A stretch of 64,000 nucleotides of DNA from Deltaproteobacteria bacterium. Its GTDB lineage: Bacteria; Myxococcota_A; Polyangia; Polyangiales; Ga0077539. Of this stretch, positions 34,523 to 43,159 are shown piece by piece (position 1 is the first letter of the stretch; each line of letters opens with the position of its first letter). Made by a program: the position numbers and the translations under genes. Location: NCBI GenBank assembly GCA_030694465.1, contig JAUXYJ010000023.1:1-64000 (forward strand), read 5' to 3'. The notes under the pieces were generated by a model. The model did no database searches, was not told where the DNA came from, and worked only from the letters and a program-made list of their open reading frames with translations.

Positions 34523-35944
34523 CTAGGGCTTCTTTTTGAGTGCCCGAATGCGCGCCACATAGCCCTCTTTGATCTCTTGCCGCGCGCGGCCGACCGCGAG
34601 CGCCCCGCTGGGCACATCGCGCGTCACGACGCTGCCAGAGCCCACATAGGCGTCATCGCCGATGGTCACCGGCGCGACGAGCGAGCTGTTGCTTCCGACA
34701 AAAGCGCCCTCGCCGATGGTGGTCGTGTGCTTCTGAAAACCGTCGTAATTGCAGAAGATTGTCCCGGCTCCGATGTTTGCCCGCTCACCAATCACCCCAT
34801 CACCGAGGTAGGCGAGGTGGTTGGCTTTGGCGCCGCGACCCATGCGGGTCTTCTTGAGCTCGACAAAGTTGCCGACGTGCGCGTCTTCGCCGATGACGCT
34901 CGCGGGCCGCACATGCGCGAACGGACCAATCTGCGCGCGCGCCCCGACTTCGGACTGCACGACGATCGAGTAGGGTTTTAGCAGGACATTCACGTCAACG
35001 ATCGCGTCCTCAAGGATACATCCCACGTCCACTACGGAGCCTGTTCGCACGACGGTCTTGCCTCGCAGCACGGCGCCTTGAGCGACCGTGACGTCCCCCT
35101 CAAGGACGACATCGCACTCGATCCGTGCGCCGCGCGCGATGGTGTTGCCCGCGCGACGCCAACGGTCATGGATGATCTCGAGCATCGAGACTTCGGCGTC
35201 GGCGAGCTCGACACGATCGTTGATTCCGCGCAGCAAATTCGCACGCCCGCGCACCTCGATGCAGCCCGCCCCAGCGCTCGCGCGCTCTGACTCGCGCGCC
35301 GCCATCGCGACGAGGTCTGTGAGATAAAACTCGCCCTGCGCGTTGTCGCTCGAGACCGCCGCGAGGCCGCGCTCTAAGAACGCGCGGTCCATCGCGTAGA
35401 GCCCTGCGTTGATCAGCGTGATCTCGCGTTCGGCGGGTGTGCAGTCTTTGTGCTCACGGATCGCTGTCACGTGCCCGCGCACGTCGCGCACGATGCGACC
35501 ATAGCCGGTGGGATCGCTGATCTCAGCGGTCGCAACAGAGACCCGCGCGACCGACTGAGCGCGCTCGTCGAGCAGCTGTTTGAGCAGTGAAGTAGGCACC
35601 AGAGGGCAGTCTCCGTACGTGATCAACACCTCGGTCGAAGAGTACGGGATCATGGGAATCGCCGCGCGAACCGCGTCAGCCGTGCCCCGCTGCTGAGACT
35701 GCACAGCGAACGTCACGAGGTCGCCAAACCGAGCGCGAACTTCGGACTCGACCTGCTCGCGGCCATGCCCCACGACCACGACAATACGCTCGGGCGAGAG
35801 GGGCAGGACCGACTGGATCGCGTGCACAAGCAGAGAGGCGCCCGCGATGCGATGGAGCACCTTGGGCAACGTGGATTTCATGCGGGTCCCTTGACCTGCG
35901 GCCAGGATGATAACCGTGCGGGGTTCGGTGCTTGGGATGCTCAT
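34523..35944 (-). CDS. glmU: Bifunctional UDP-N-acetylglucosamine pyrophosphorylase / glucosamine-1-phosphate N-acetyltransferase
   Basis: 473 residues, standard GlmU length. The protein acetylates GlcN-1-P and couples it to UTP, giving UDP-GlcNAc for peptidoglycan and lipopolysaccharide. The N-terminal uridylyltransferase domain has LAAGQGTRMKSTLPKVLH, QQRGTADAV, TYGDCPLV and EFYLTDLV. The C-terminal left-handed beta-helix (about 260-460) has GNFVELKKTRMG, NHLAYLGD and IGAGTIFCNYDG with the acetyl-CoA and sugar-contact residues. It starts at ATG 35944 and diverges from the 36136 operon. Confidence 0.97.
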   Translation of the reverse strand: MSIPSTEPRTVIILAAGQGTRMKSTLPKVLHRIAGASLLVHAIQSVLPLSPERIVVVVGHGREQVESEVRARFGDLVTFAVQSQQRGTADAVRAAIPMIPYSSTEVLITYGDCPLVPTSLLKQLLDERAQSVARVSVATAEISDPTGYGRIVRDVRGHVTAIREHKDCTPAEREITLINAGLYAMDRAFLERGLAAVSSDNAQGEFYLTDLVAMAARESERASAGAGCIEVRGRANLLRGINDRVELADAEVSMLEIIHDRWRRAGNTIARGARIECDVVLEGDVTVAQGAVLRGKTVVRTGSVVDVGCILEDAIVDVNVLLKPYSIVVQSEVGARAQIGPFAHVRPASVIGEDAHVGNFVELKKTRMGRGAKANHLAYLGDGVIGERANIGAGTIFCNYDGFQKHTTTIGEGAFVGSNSSLVAPVTIGDDAYVGSGSVVTRDVPSGALAVGRARQEIKEGYVARIRALKKKP

Positions 35945-36135
35945 GGTACTGAGGGTTGATCTAACCGATGCGCGCCGCTGTGCAAAGCCGTCTCGCGATC
36001 AACCGAGCGACCGTTTGCACTAAGAGTGCTCACGCGAAAGCAAACATGACTGCGAAAATACCGCAGGGCGCGGTACTCTTGGTGCTTGGGCGCAAGACGC
36101 GCAGCAACACCCGTGCACCAGAAGAAGTGATACCA

Positions 36136-36753
36136 GTGGCGAAATTCGGATTCATCGGCCCCTGCCGCGGGGACGCAAAGGTGATGCACCCCCCGGCCGA
36201 GCGGTTGTTGTTCGAGCATCATGTCGACCGGGTCGTGTATCTGGGCGCGGACGACGCGCTTGATCGGGCGATCGGTGGCTGGGCAGAGCGCCTAGGAGCG
36301 CCCAAGAGCGAAGAGGATTTTCTCGATGAAATCGCGCTCATTGCGCTCGATGCGCCCCCTGAAGCGCTGATGGATTTGCTCGCACGCGACAAGCAATCAC
36401 GACGACTCGGTGACCTCGCCGCGCTCCCAGCGCCACCGTCACGCGCGGTCGAGCTCATCGGAGATCGCGTACTGCTCATGGTGTTTGACAAGGGCGTGCT
36501 CGACGAAGAAGACGTCGCCAACGCGACGCTGATCGTGTGGGGAAACGCACGCGAACCGCAGCTTCGTGCCATCGGTCCTCGGGTGTTTCTGTCGCCGGGA
36601 TGGCTCGGGCTTGGCACCCCTGGACACTCGGCCCTTGTCGAGTGCACCGAAGAGACTCTGTACTGCGCGATCTTTGACGAAGACGGCGCGGTCAAGCTCG
36701 AGCACCGGGTCGCCCTCGCCCGCGGCGGAAAAGTGGGAGTCTCGGCCCCGTGA
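36136..36753 (+). CDS. Catalytically degenerate YfcE/MJ0936-like phosphoesterase homologue
   Basis: 205 residues from GTG 36136; upstream in-frame ATGs look like promoter DNA. The fold pattern resembles small calcineurin-like phosphodiesterases: FGFIGPCRGD aligns with the usual ISDTHGD start, VDRVVYLGADD with VDxVIHLGD, LIVWGNAREP with the GHTHxP motif and VFLSPGWLG with the INPGS segment. Nearly all metal-binding residues (Asp, His, Asn, His) are replaced, so metal-dependent hydrolysis is unlikely. It is the first gene of a three-gene operon with a NadD-like enzyme (GTGA overlap) and a DUF2520 protein. A regulatory or nucleotide-sensing role is possible. Family assignment is by motif order only. 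Confidence 0.55.
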   Translation: MAKFGFIGPCRGDAKVMHPPAERLLFEHHVDRVVYLGADDALDRAIGGWAERLGAPKSEEDFLDEIALIALDAPPEALMDLLARDKQSRRLGDLAALPAPPSRAVELIGDRVLLMVFDKGVLDEEDVANATLIVWGNAREPQLRAIGPRVFLSPGWLGLGTPGHSALVECTEETLYCAIFDEDGAVKLEHRVALARGGKVGVSAP

Positions 36754-37298
36754 CTCGCGTCGCAGTGTTTGGTGGGAGCTTCAATCCCCCGCACGTTTCG
36801 CACGTGTTGGCAGCTTGCTACGTGCTCGCAACCCAGCCTGTCGACCGGGTCTTGGTGGTGCCCGCTTTCTCGCACCCGTTTGGCAAGAACCTCTTGCCCT
36901 TCGAGCATCGGGTGGCGATGTGCGAGCTCGCGTTTGCAGACCTCGCGCGCGTCCAAGTCTCGACCCTCGAGCAGTCCCTGGGCCAGGATTCACGCACGCT
37001 GTTCATGCTCCAAGCGCTTCAAAAAGCACACCCTCACGACACGCTCAGGCTCATCGTAGGGAGCGACATTTTGCTCGAAGCTCACAAATGGTTCGCGTGG
37101 GATCAGGTCATCGCACTCGCTCCGCTGATCGTACTGGGCCGCGAAGGACACCCCGCCCCCGGAGCGCCCGCGCCCGTGCTGCCAGAGCTCGCGTCGCGTG
37201 ACCTACGCGCTCGGCTCGCGCGCGGCGAAGACGTAGCCGACCTCCTGCCACGCGCAGTCCGTGAGTATATCTCTACCCACGGGCTCTATCGCGAATGA
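36750..37298 (+). CDS. nadD: Nicotinate-nucleotide adenylyltransferase-like protein (NadD family)
   Basis: 182 residues from GTG 36750, overlapping the previous gene by 4 nt. NadD adenylates nicotinate mononucleotide in NAD synthesis. The start FGGSFNPPHVSHV carries the catalytic HxxH, VLVVPAFSHPFGKNLLPFEHRVAMCELAF fits the substrate loop, SRTLFMLQALQKAHP the mid helix, and LIVGSDILLEAHKWFAWDQV and VREYISTHGLY the end. The usual ISSTxIR is changed to ASRDLRARL. It may be the genomic NadD or a paralogue, since a second adenylyltransferase-like gene lies at 13606. Confidence 0.8.
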   Translation: MTRVAVFGGSFNPPHVSHVLAACYVLATQPVDRVLVVPAFSHPFGKNLLPFEHRVAMCELAFADLARVQVSTLEQSLGQDSRTLFMLQALQKAHPHDTLRLIVGSDILLEAHKWFAWDQVIALAPLIVLGREGHPAPGAPAPVLPELASRDLRARLARGEDVADLLPRAVREYISTHGLYRE

Positions 37299-38125
37299 GC
37301 GCCGCGGCGAACCTTGTGCTCGTCGGTCATGGCCGCATGGCCGCAGCATTTGAGCGTGCCTTTCACCGCGAGAACCTCCCGTTTCGCGCGATCACCGCGC
37401 GCGCCTCGCAGTGGCGTGTGCCCCACGCAAACACGCCCCGAACCGTGATCCTCGCGGTCTCTGATCGCTACATCGCGAGCACCTGCGAGCGCCTCGTCGA
37501 CGCCCGCGTCCTCGCCAAACGCGACGTCGTGCTTCACTGCGCTGGGATGCTCGACACGCGCCCTCTTGCGTCTGCGAGCCTCGCAGGGGCGTTTGCGGGC
37601 GCGCTTCACCCGCTGGTGGCCGTTGCCTCTCCGGGCGATCCACCGCCCCTGCGCGGGCTCGCAGCGACCGTACAGGGCCACCCACGCGCGTGCTCGGCGG
37701 CGCGCAGGTTGGGCAAGCTGCTCGGGCTCGACGTGATCCGTGTGCCAGCGATGGACCGCGCGCGGTATCACGCCGCCGCGGCCCTGTGCGCAACGGGCGG
37801 AGTCGCCCTCGCCCAAGCAGCTCAATCGCTTCTTGAGCAAACCATTCCGTCACTCAGTCCCCGCGAGGCGGCTCAGATGACCGCGTCACTGCTCGCCTCG
37901 GTCGCACACAACGTCCGCGCCGTGGGCACGCACAACGCGCTCGCGTCCCCGCTGATGCGCGGAGACATCCCCGCCGTCGCAGCGCATCTCCAAGCGATGC
38001 AGGTCCACCCTCCCGCAGCGGCGCTGTACCGCGCGGCCCTCGCGCAAGTTCTCAGCGTGCTCGCCTGCGATGACAACTTTACCGAGGCGGCCCGAGCGCA
38101 GGCCGTTCTGCTTCTAAGTACCTAA
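37295..38125 (+). CDS. Rossmann-fold DUF2520 protein
   Basis: 276 residues, overlapping nadD by 4 nt (ATGA). The N-terminus LVLVGHGRMAAAFERAF is a Rossmann-like nucleotide-binding motif with GxGxxA-type spacing. VILAVSDRYIASTCERL and VVLHCAGMLDTRPLASASLAG...GALHPLVA match the Rossmann-like/DUF2520 family related to ketopantoate and pyrroline-5-carboxylate reductases. The C-terminal half is a helical dimerisation domain. The reaction is unknown; some homologues sit beside pantothenate genes, but none is seen here. Confidence 0.82.
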   Translation: MSAAANLVLVGHGRMAAAFERAFHRENLPFRAITARASQWRVPHANTPRTVILAVSDRYIASTCERLVDARVLAKRDVVLHCAGMLDTRPLASASLAGAFAGALHPLVAVASPGDPPPLRGLAATVQGHPRACSAARRLGKLLGLDVIRVPAMDRARYHAAAALCATGGVALAQAAQSLLEQTIPSLSPREAAQMTASLLASVAHNVRAVGTHNALASPLMRGDIPAVAAHLQAMQVHPPAAALYRAALAQVLSVLACDDNFTEAARAQAVLLLST

Positions 38126-38254
38126 ATTTACAGTGTAATTGGCTATCCCAGGGGCCTCACAAGCGTGCCCGCGGTCTCGACCCCAGCGCGCTCAAGTCAA
38201 CATCGGTCGTTGCGCTCTACGCCCATCGTTTGACACAACCAAAGAGACCCGTCT

Positions 38255-39337
38255 GTGAGCAAACCGTCGTGCCTTACCGCGTGGATGATCTTGAGTGCGA
38301 CGACGGCTTGTTCGCTGCCGCCTCCTCACGCGCAGAACGTCGCGCTCGTACACGCCCCGCAAGACGTCAGCCCGCGCCCCTCGCGCGACGTGGCGATCGA
38401 CAGCACAGAGGCCGAAGCGTCGCTCGCAGCCGACGCGCAGGTCACTGCGGTTCATCCGCAAACGGTCACGCCGATCACGTTGTCCCACGTCGCCGCGCTC
38501 GACAGCGACCACATGCTCGCCATTGGCGGCGAGCAGCTGCTCACCGTCCGCGATGGGCGCTGGGTACCGCTGCGACTAGACGGCGCGATCGCGCGCGATG
38601 TCCGCGCATCCGCCGGAGCGCTCTGGGTCCTCGCCGAAGGCACAGGGCCCAACGTCGGACGTGCGCTCGTGCTGCAGTCCCGCGACGCCAACGGCTTGTC
38701 ACTTTGGCGTGCAATTTCGCCGAGTTTGGCAGATCGACGCCCCGACCATCCCTGGCGTCCCCAGGTGCTCGCGGTGCGATCGCCGGGGCCGACGGTGTGG
38801 GTAGGCGGAGTGTATCCCTCGCTGCTGCGAGTCGACCCGCAGGGGACAGTGCACACCGAGCAAGACTCGGACGCCGTGTCGTATCTGTACCTCGAGTCGA
38901 GCGCAGACGAGTCCGTCGTGGGGGCGCGCGTAGATGGCGACTTTGATGTCTATCGATACGGGCAGCGAAATACGATTGTACGTGCAAATATTCTGCAGTT
39001 TATCTTAGACCGCGCAGACAACGGCCATGTGCTCTTGGTGGACGGAGTCCTACGTCGAGGACGCCCTGGGCGAGCCCCGCGGCGCATGGTGGGTCCCGCA
39101 CCCATCGAGCCTCGCACGGGCGTGATTACGCTCACGGGGCACGCGATGATCATCGCGGCAGGGGGGCCCCTCGCGACCGAAATCCGCGGGAGTTGGCAGG
39201 TCACCCCGGGCGATTGGCCCAACGAACCGCTCGCGATTACGCAGACGGACCCTCCGATGGTCGTCGCGCGAGACGGGCAGGTCCTCGTCGTCGAAGGCGC
39301 TGGACGCACGGTGGTCCAGCCCTTGGTAGCTCACTAG
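38255..39337 (+). CDS. Putative lipoprotein, propeller-like
   Basis: 360 residues from GTG 38255. The signal sequence ends in a lipobox-like SATTAC at about residue 19, followed by a Pro/Asp/Ala linker to about 75. The remainder shows repeating short beta-strands (DHMLAIGGEQLLTVRDGRWVPL; GALWVLAEG; TVWVGGVYPSLLRVDPQG), suggesting a beta-propeller. No enzyme signature is present. It lies 14 bp upstream of the sulfatase-modifying-factor-like lipoprotein gene, so the two probably form an operon. Confidence 0.65.
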   Translation: MSKPSCLTAWMILSATTACSLPPPHAQNVALVHAPQDVSPRPSRDVAIDSTEAEASLAADAQVTAVHPQTVTPITLSHVAALDSDHMLAIGGEQLLTVRDGRWVPLRLDGAIARDVRASAGALWVLAEGTGPNVGRALVLQSRDANGLSLWRAISPSLADRRPDHPWRPQVLAVRSPGPTVWVGGVYPSLLRVDPQGTVHTEQDSDAVSYLYLESSADESVVGARVDGDFDVYRYGQRNTIVRANILQFILDRADNGHVLLVDGVLRRGRPGRAPRRMVGPAPIEPRTGVITLTGHAMIIAAGGPLATEIRGSWQVTPGDWPNEPLAITQTDPPMVVARDGQVLVVEGAGRTVVQPLVAH

Positions 39338-39351
39338 CAGGCGAGGCAGAC

Positions 39352-40278
39352 GTGGTCTTGCGCGCAGTGGATCCGGCCTTCTCGCTCTTGGCGATATTGA
39401 TATTTTCTTGTCATTTCTCAGATCGAACACACTCACCACAGCCCCCCGTCGACGCAGCTGCGCCTGCCCGCGGCGACGTTGCGCGCGCTCCGGTGTGTCT
39501 CCCACCAGGCACGCTCCGCCATCGACGCGATCGCGCGCAGACCACCTCGCACGTGCAAGCGTTTTGCATGGATCGAACCCTCGTCACGCGCGCGCGGTTT
39601 GCTGACTTTGTCGACCAAACACACCACCGGACCAGCGCCGAACGCAGCGGATTTGGCGTCGAATCGCTCGAGGGCTTCTTGGACTGGGAGTGGCGGCGCG
39701 CGCCCGGCGCGACCTGGCAGAGGCCCTCCTCGGTAGACAACGCGGACACGGCGGGCTTCTTGCGCGACGACGCTCCGGTCGTGATGGTCTCGTGGCACGA
39801 CGCCAACGCGTATTGCGCGTGGGCTGGCGGACGACTGCCCACCGAGCTTGAGTGGGAATACGCGATGCGGGCAGGCGCGAATGATCAGAGATTTCCCTGG
39901 GGAGACAGCGTTGAGATCCCGGGCACGCCGCCGAGACTCAACCGCTGGGAGGGCAGCTCGCACGCGCACAACGATCGACGCGACGGCTATGTGTATGTCT
40001 CGCCCGTGACCGCGTTTGCACCCAACCGCTGGGGGCTCTACGACCCCGTGGGCAACGTGTGGCAGTGGACCGCCGACACGTATCGCTTGGCGAGAGACAC
40101 GCTAGACACCAACGCGAGCCAGAACCAACGGGTCCTTCGCGGAGGCTCTTGGTGGTGTGCCGCTTGCACGTGCGAGGGCTACGGGTTGACCTACCGCGGA
40201 CACACAGACGCCGGCGCCGCGTTCTCGAACAACGGCTTTCGGTGCGTGTACGACCGTGCGCTATCCACGCACGAATGA
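39352..40278 (+). CDS. Formylglycine-generating-enzyme-like (SUMF1/FGE-sulfatase) lipoprotein
   Basis: 308 residues from GTG 39352, with GAGG 6 nt upstream; the longer frame overlaps the previous gene and is unlikely. The signal sequence has a lipobox-like LIFSC at about residue 20. The FGE-sulfatase domain runs from about 60 to 305 (PVVMVSWHDANAYCAWAGGRLPTELEWEYA; FPWGDS; GLYDPVGNVWQWTAD; VLRGGSWWC; GFRC). In true FGE two cysteines five residues apart bind copper and oxidise the sulfatase cysteine; here C269 and C274 (CAACTC) keep that spacing. It could be a real lipid-anchored FGE or one of the many non-catalytic relatives. No sulfatase gene is nearby. Confidence 0.8.
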   Translation: MVLRAVDPAFSLLAILIFSCHFSDRTHSPQPPVDAAAPARGDVARAPVCLPPGTLRHRRDRAQTTSHVQAFCMDRTLVTRARFADFVDQTHHRTSAERSGFGVESLEGFLDWEWRRAPGATWQRPSSVDNADTAGFLRDDAPVVMVSWHDANAYCAWAGGRLPTELEWEYAMRAGANDQRFPWGDSVEIPGTPPRLNRWEGSSHAHNDRRDGYVYVSPVTAFAPNRWGLYDPVGNVWQWTADTYRLARDTLDTNASQNQRVLRGGSWWCAACTCEGYGLTYRGHTDAGAAFSNNGFRCVYDRALSTHE

Positions 40279-41781
40279 TCCGTGAAATCCCAGGGGACAC
40301 GCGTGAGGGAGCGCGAGCACACACACGCTCTCGAGCGTCGCAGCGTCGAGCACGTGACACTCGCCGCGGTCCTCGGTGGGATCGTACGCCATGACAATCA
40401 GCCAGCCCTCGTCTTGCGTGCTCGCTCCGTCGCGCGCAACAAAGACAGGCTCGCCAACCACCCGCGGAAAGAACTCTCGCTCAACGGTCGTGCGCGTGTG
40501 CATGTCGAGTTTGGCGACGCGTGTCACCACCTGCATGGGCCGATGTCGATCCGTCGCAGTCACCCACGCGTAGCGATAGGGCTGGCCCACACGGGCTGGA
40601 TCGATGCCTGGGAGCTCACACGGGAGATCAAGCCAGCGCTCGCTCTGGACCACGCGTCGCGTGGGATCGAGCGTGATGCGGGTCACGTACGCCAGGTCCG
40701 CGCGAGCGGGCGCGATGGCCAACGTGTCCAGATCCCAAGGGTGCGGGAGCGTGGGATAGTGCCCATAGACCAAGGCATCGCAGACGATGGTTTTGTCAGC
40801 GTTTTCCCATGCGTTTACGTGATGAAAGACAAACCCGAGCGGCGCCTCGAGCACTGTGGGCTCGCCGCCCTCGCGGGGCACAATCCAGATCTTGGTCCCT
40901 CGCGACGGGTCGTACTGCATCCCCGAGACCGGCGTGCGCAAGCCCAACATCGTGCGCACGACGTCAAAGCGCGCGGGGCACAAGAACAGCAGACGGTGAT
41001 GCTCGGTGAGGGCAAAGTCATGAACAAAGTACATCGCGTCGAGGCGATGAACCTCGGGCGCTTGCATCACGCCCTCGGCGCTCATGCGATAGAGCACGAG
41101 CGAAGAAAACGGCCCATTGGCCAGGCCGAAATTATGCATTTCACCTGTGCGAGGGTCGACCTTGGGGTGCGCCGAAAACGGGCGCTCGCGGCCCGCGATT
41201 TCGGTCCAGCGCGTCGGTGGCGCCAAGAGCGCCTCTGCGAAATCTTCGCGCGCGAGGGTGTCGAGTGTCACAGGATCGAGCCGATGCGGGAGCCCCGCTT
41301 CCCACAACGCGTAGAGGGCGCCGCGGTGGGCAAACGCCGTCGTGTTTGCGGCGTTCTTGAAGATCGGGTCAAACGCGTTGGCGCGCATTCCGCCTGGGCG
41401 ATTGCTGCCAAACGCGCGATAGAGCATGCGCCCAGCTTCGCGCTCTCGTTGCCTCTCGCGTGTGTCCACGAAGCGGTCTCGATAGCGCACCGTCGAGCCG
41501 TCAAACGCGAGCCGCTGGACGTGCCCATCTCCGTCAAACAAGTGCCCATAGCGCGTGCCAAAGAGCTCAAACGTCCCTGGCCCATTGCGAAAGAGCACAC
41601 CCACTAAGTCCCTGGGAATCTCCCCGCTGATGCACTTGAGCGCCACGTCAAACGTCTCGGTAACTCCGGCGTGTGCGCTGACCCAACTCCGCGCGGCGAT
41701 CTTTCGTCGTGACTCTGCCAACACCATACTCGTCGGGTCCGATGCGCCCTGTGCGCTCTTGGTTGTGCGCTGCGTGCTCAC
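40261..41781 (-). CDS. Carotenoid cleavage oxygenase family protein
   Basis: 506 residues from GTG 41781, which overlaps the upstream methyltransferase stop by 4 nt; GTG 41799 and ATG 41727 are alternatives. The family is the iron(II) carotenoid or stilbene oxygenase group. All four histidine ligands are present at about H205 (FSAHPKVD), H254 (YFVHDFAL), H320 (FVFHHVNA) and H500 (LGFHGSFV), and LFRNGPG and DGDGHVQRL fit the N-terminal blade. It would cleave a double bond of a carotenoid or aromatic alkene; the substrate is unknown. It converges with the FGE-like gene with an 18-bp overlap. Confidence 0.9.
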   Translation of the reverse strand: MSTQRTTKSAQGASDPTSMVLAESRRKIAARSWVSAHAGVTETFDVALKCISGEIPRDLVGVLFRNGPGTFELFGTRYGHLFDGDGHVQRLAFDGSTVRYRDRFVDTRERQREREAGRMLYRAFGSNRPGGMRANAFDPIFKNAANTTAFAHRGALYALWEAGLPHRLDPVTLDTLAREDFAEALLAPPTRWTEIAGRERPFSAHPKVDPRTGEMHNFGLANGPFSSLVLYRMSAEGVMQAPEVHRLDAMYFVHDFALTEHHRLLFLCPARFDVVRTMLGLRTPVSGMQYDPSRGTKIWIVPREGGEPTVLEAPLGFVFHHVNAWENADKTIVCDALVYGHYPTLPHPWDLDTLAIAPARADLAYVTRITLDPTRRVVQSERWLDLPCELPGIDPARVGQPYRYAWVTATDRHRPMQVVTRVAKLDMHTRTTVEREFFPRVVGEPVFVARDGASTQDEGWLIVMAYDPTEDRGECHVLDAATLESVCVLALPHACPLGFHGSFVRG

Positions 41782-42896
41782 CGCGCGCGCCCCACCCACA
41801 CGGCGCTCACCTCGGCGTCCCGCGCCATCGTCACGTCAAAGCCAGCTGCAGTCATCAGCTGAGTGTACTCATCGAGCGAGCGCTCGCGGCCCTCGCATGC
41901 GACCATCATCTGCAAATCTGCGAGTGATTTGTCTGCACGTCGGCCATCTCGCGTGTAGCTCAGCTCGAACACGACGAGCTCGTCTCCGGCACGCATCGCG
42001 CGCCGACACACCGACAAGATCGTCGCGCATTGTGCGTCGCTCCAGTCGTGGAGGATGTGCTTCAGGACGTAGGTGTCGCAGCCCTCTGTGACCGCGTCGA
42101 AGAAGCTCCCTGGGCTGAGCGTCACGCGACCGGTGAGACCGCGCGAGGCAAAGCGCGCTTTGGCCTGTGCGAGCACCGAGGGGCTCTCACAGAGCACGCC
42201 ATGCAGCGATGGATTGCGCTGTAAAATCTCAGACAAGAGCGTGCCGCTTCCCCCGCCCACGTCGCACACTCGGCGGCGCGTCGCGAACGGATAGAGACCA
42301 CACAGCGTAGGCGCGACCATCGCCGTCGCGAGGCTCATCGCCCGCGCGAAGTCGTCACACTCGTCCGGATGCGCGTCAAACCACGACCACACGCTCTCGC
42401 CATGGGCGATCTTGAAGGCGCCCTCTCCGGTGTGTATGGCCTGCGAAAACGCACTCCATGCGCGCAAGTTAGACTCTGACGTAAAGTACCGCGCGGCCGA
42501 GCGCATCGACATCGGATGCTCTGCGCACAACAGCTCGCTCACGCGGTTATTGCCAAAGCGTCCGTCCGACTGGCGCGCAAAGACACCGAGCGAGACCAGC
42601 GCCAACAGCGCCCGCTCAAGCGCATCCACGTCGCAGCCACACGCGCTCGCCAGCGCTCTCGCGCTCATGGGCTGCTCTCGTACGCGGTCAGCCAGATCGA
42701 GTGACACCGCGAGCCCCATGAGCTGCGTGCGAGCGACCCCCGTCACGAGGTCCCAGAGCACGAGCGGCGGGGGATGGGCCGCGTCCGTCGCTCTGCGCAG
42801 CCCTCGCAAGACAGAGAGCGCCGCGGCGACGACGGGCGTGGGCGGGAGCGCGGCCGTAGCGGCCTGAGATTTGGAGGAGCTCACCGCGTGACTCAA
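41778..42896 (-). CDS. SAM-dependent O-methyltransferase, acetylserotonin/CrtF type
   Basis: 372 residues from TTG 42896; GTG 42884 is an alternative. An N-terminal dimerisation winged-helix domain (about 25-125: GLAVSLDLADRVREQPMSARALASACG) is followed by a Rossmann methyltransferase domain with DVGGGSGTLLSEIL (SAM site) and LKHILHDWSDAQC (catalytic His-Asp segment). This family includes plant-type O-methyltransferases, polyketide tailoring enzymes and bacterial carotenoid methylase CrtF. Coupling to the carotenoid oxygenase downstream (4-nt overlap) suggests both act on the same terpenoid or aromatic compound, though no crt synthesis gene is visible. Confidence 0.87.
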   Translation of the reverse strand: MSHAVSSSKSQAATAALPPTPVVAAALSVLRGLRRATDAAHPPPLVLWDLVTGVARTQLMGLAVSLDLADRVREQPMSARALASACGCDVDALERALLALVSLGVFARQSDGRFGNNRVSELLCAEHPMSMRSAARYFTSESNLRAWSAFSQAIHTGEGAFKIAHGESVWSWFDAHPDECDDFARAMSLATAMVAPTLCGLYPFATRRRVCDVGGGSGTLLSEILQRNPSLHGVLCESPSVLAQAKARFASRGLTGRVTLSPGSFFDAVTEGCDTYVLKHILHDWSDAQCATILSVCRRAMRAGDELVVFELSYTRDGRRADKSLADLQMMVACEGRERSLDEYTQLMTAAGFDVTMARDAEVSAVWVGRAR

Positions 42897-42958
42897 CCCT
42901 CTCTGCCCCCAAAAGCCAAGCGTTAGTCACCGCATGAGCGCCATCGGAGTCCGCGCGA

Positions 42959-43156
42959 TTATTGCGCGAGCCGATAGCCCTCTTCGTCGAGCGCCTTGGC
43001 GATCACATCCAGGCTCAACGCGCCCTCGCTCTCGAGCACCGCGTGCCCGACCGTGACCTCGGCGCTGCGGACCTCGGGCAGGGCTTCGAGCACGGTTTTC
43101 ACAGACGCAACGCAGTGGTTGCACGACATGTTCTCGATCACGAGTTCGGTCTTCAT
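42959..43156 (-). CDS. Heavy-metal-associated (HMA) domain protein, CopZ-like
   Basis: 65 residues forming a single HMA ferredoxin-like domain. The metal motif is MSCNHC (residues about 10-15), and the fold runs TELVIENMSCNHCVASVKTVL...SLDVIAKALDEEGY. Such proteins carry copper(I) or zinc to transporters. It is the last gene of a tight five-gene operon behind ZnuA-ZnuC-ZnuB, starting 3 bp after 43160-44167. In that context it may bind zinc, although the MxCxxC motif is usually copper-linked. Confidence 0.88.
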   Translation of the reverse strand: MKTELVIENMSCNHCVASVKTVLEALPEVRSAEVTVGHAVLESEGALSLDVIAKALDEEGYRLAQ

Positions 43157-43159
43157 CGC

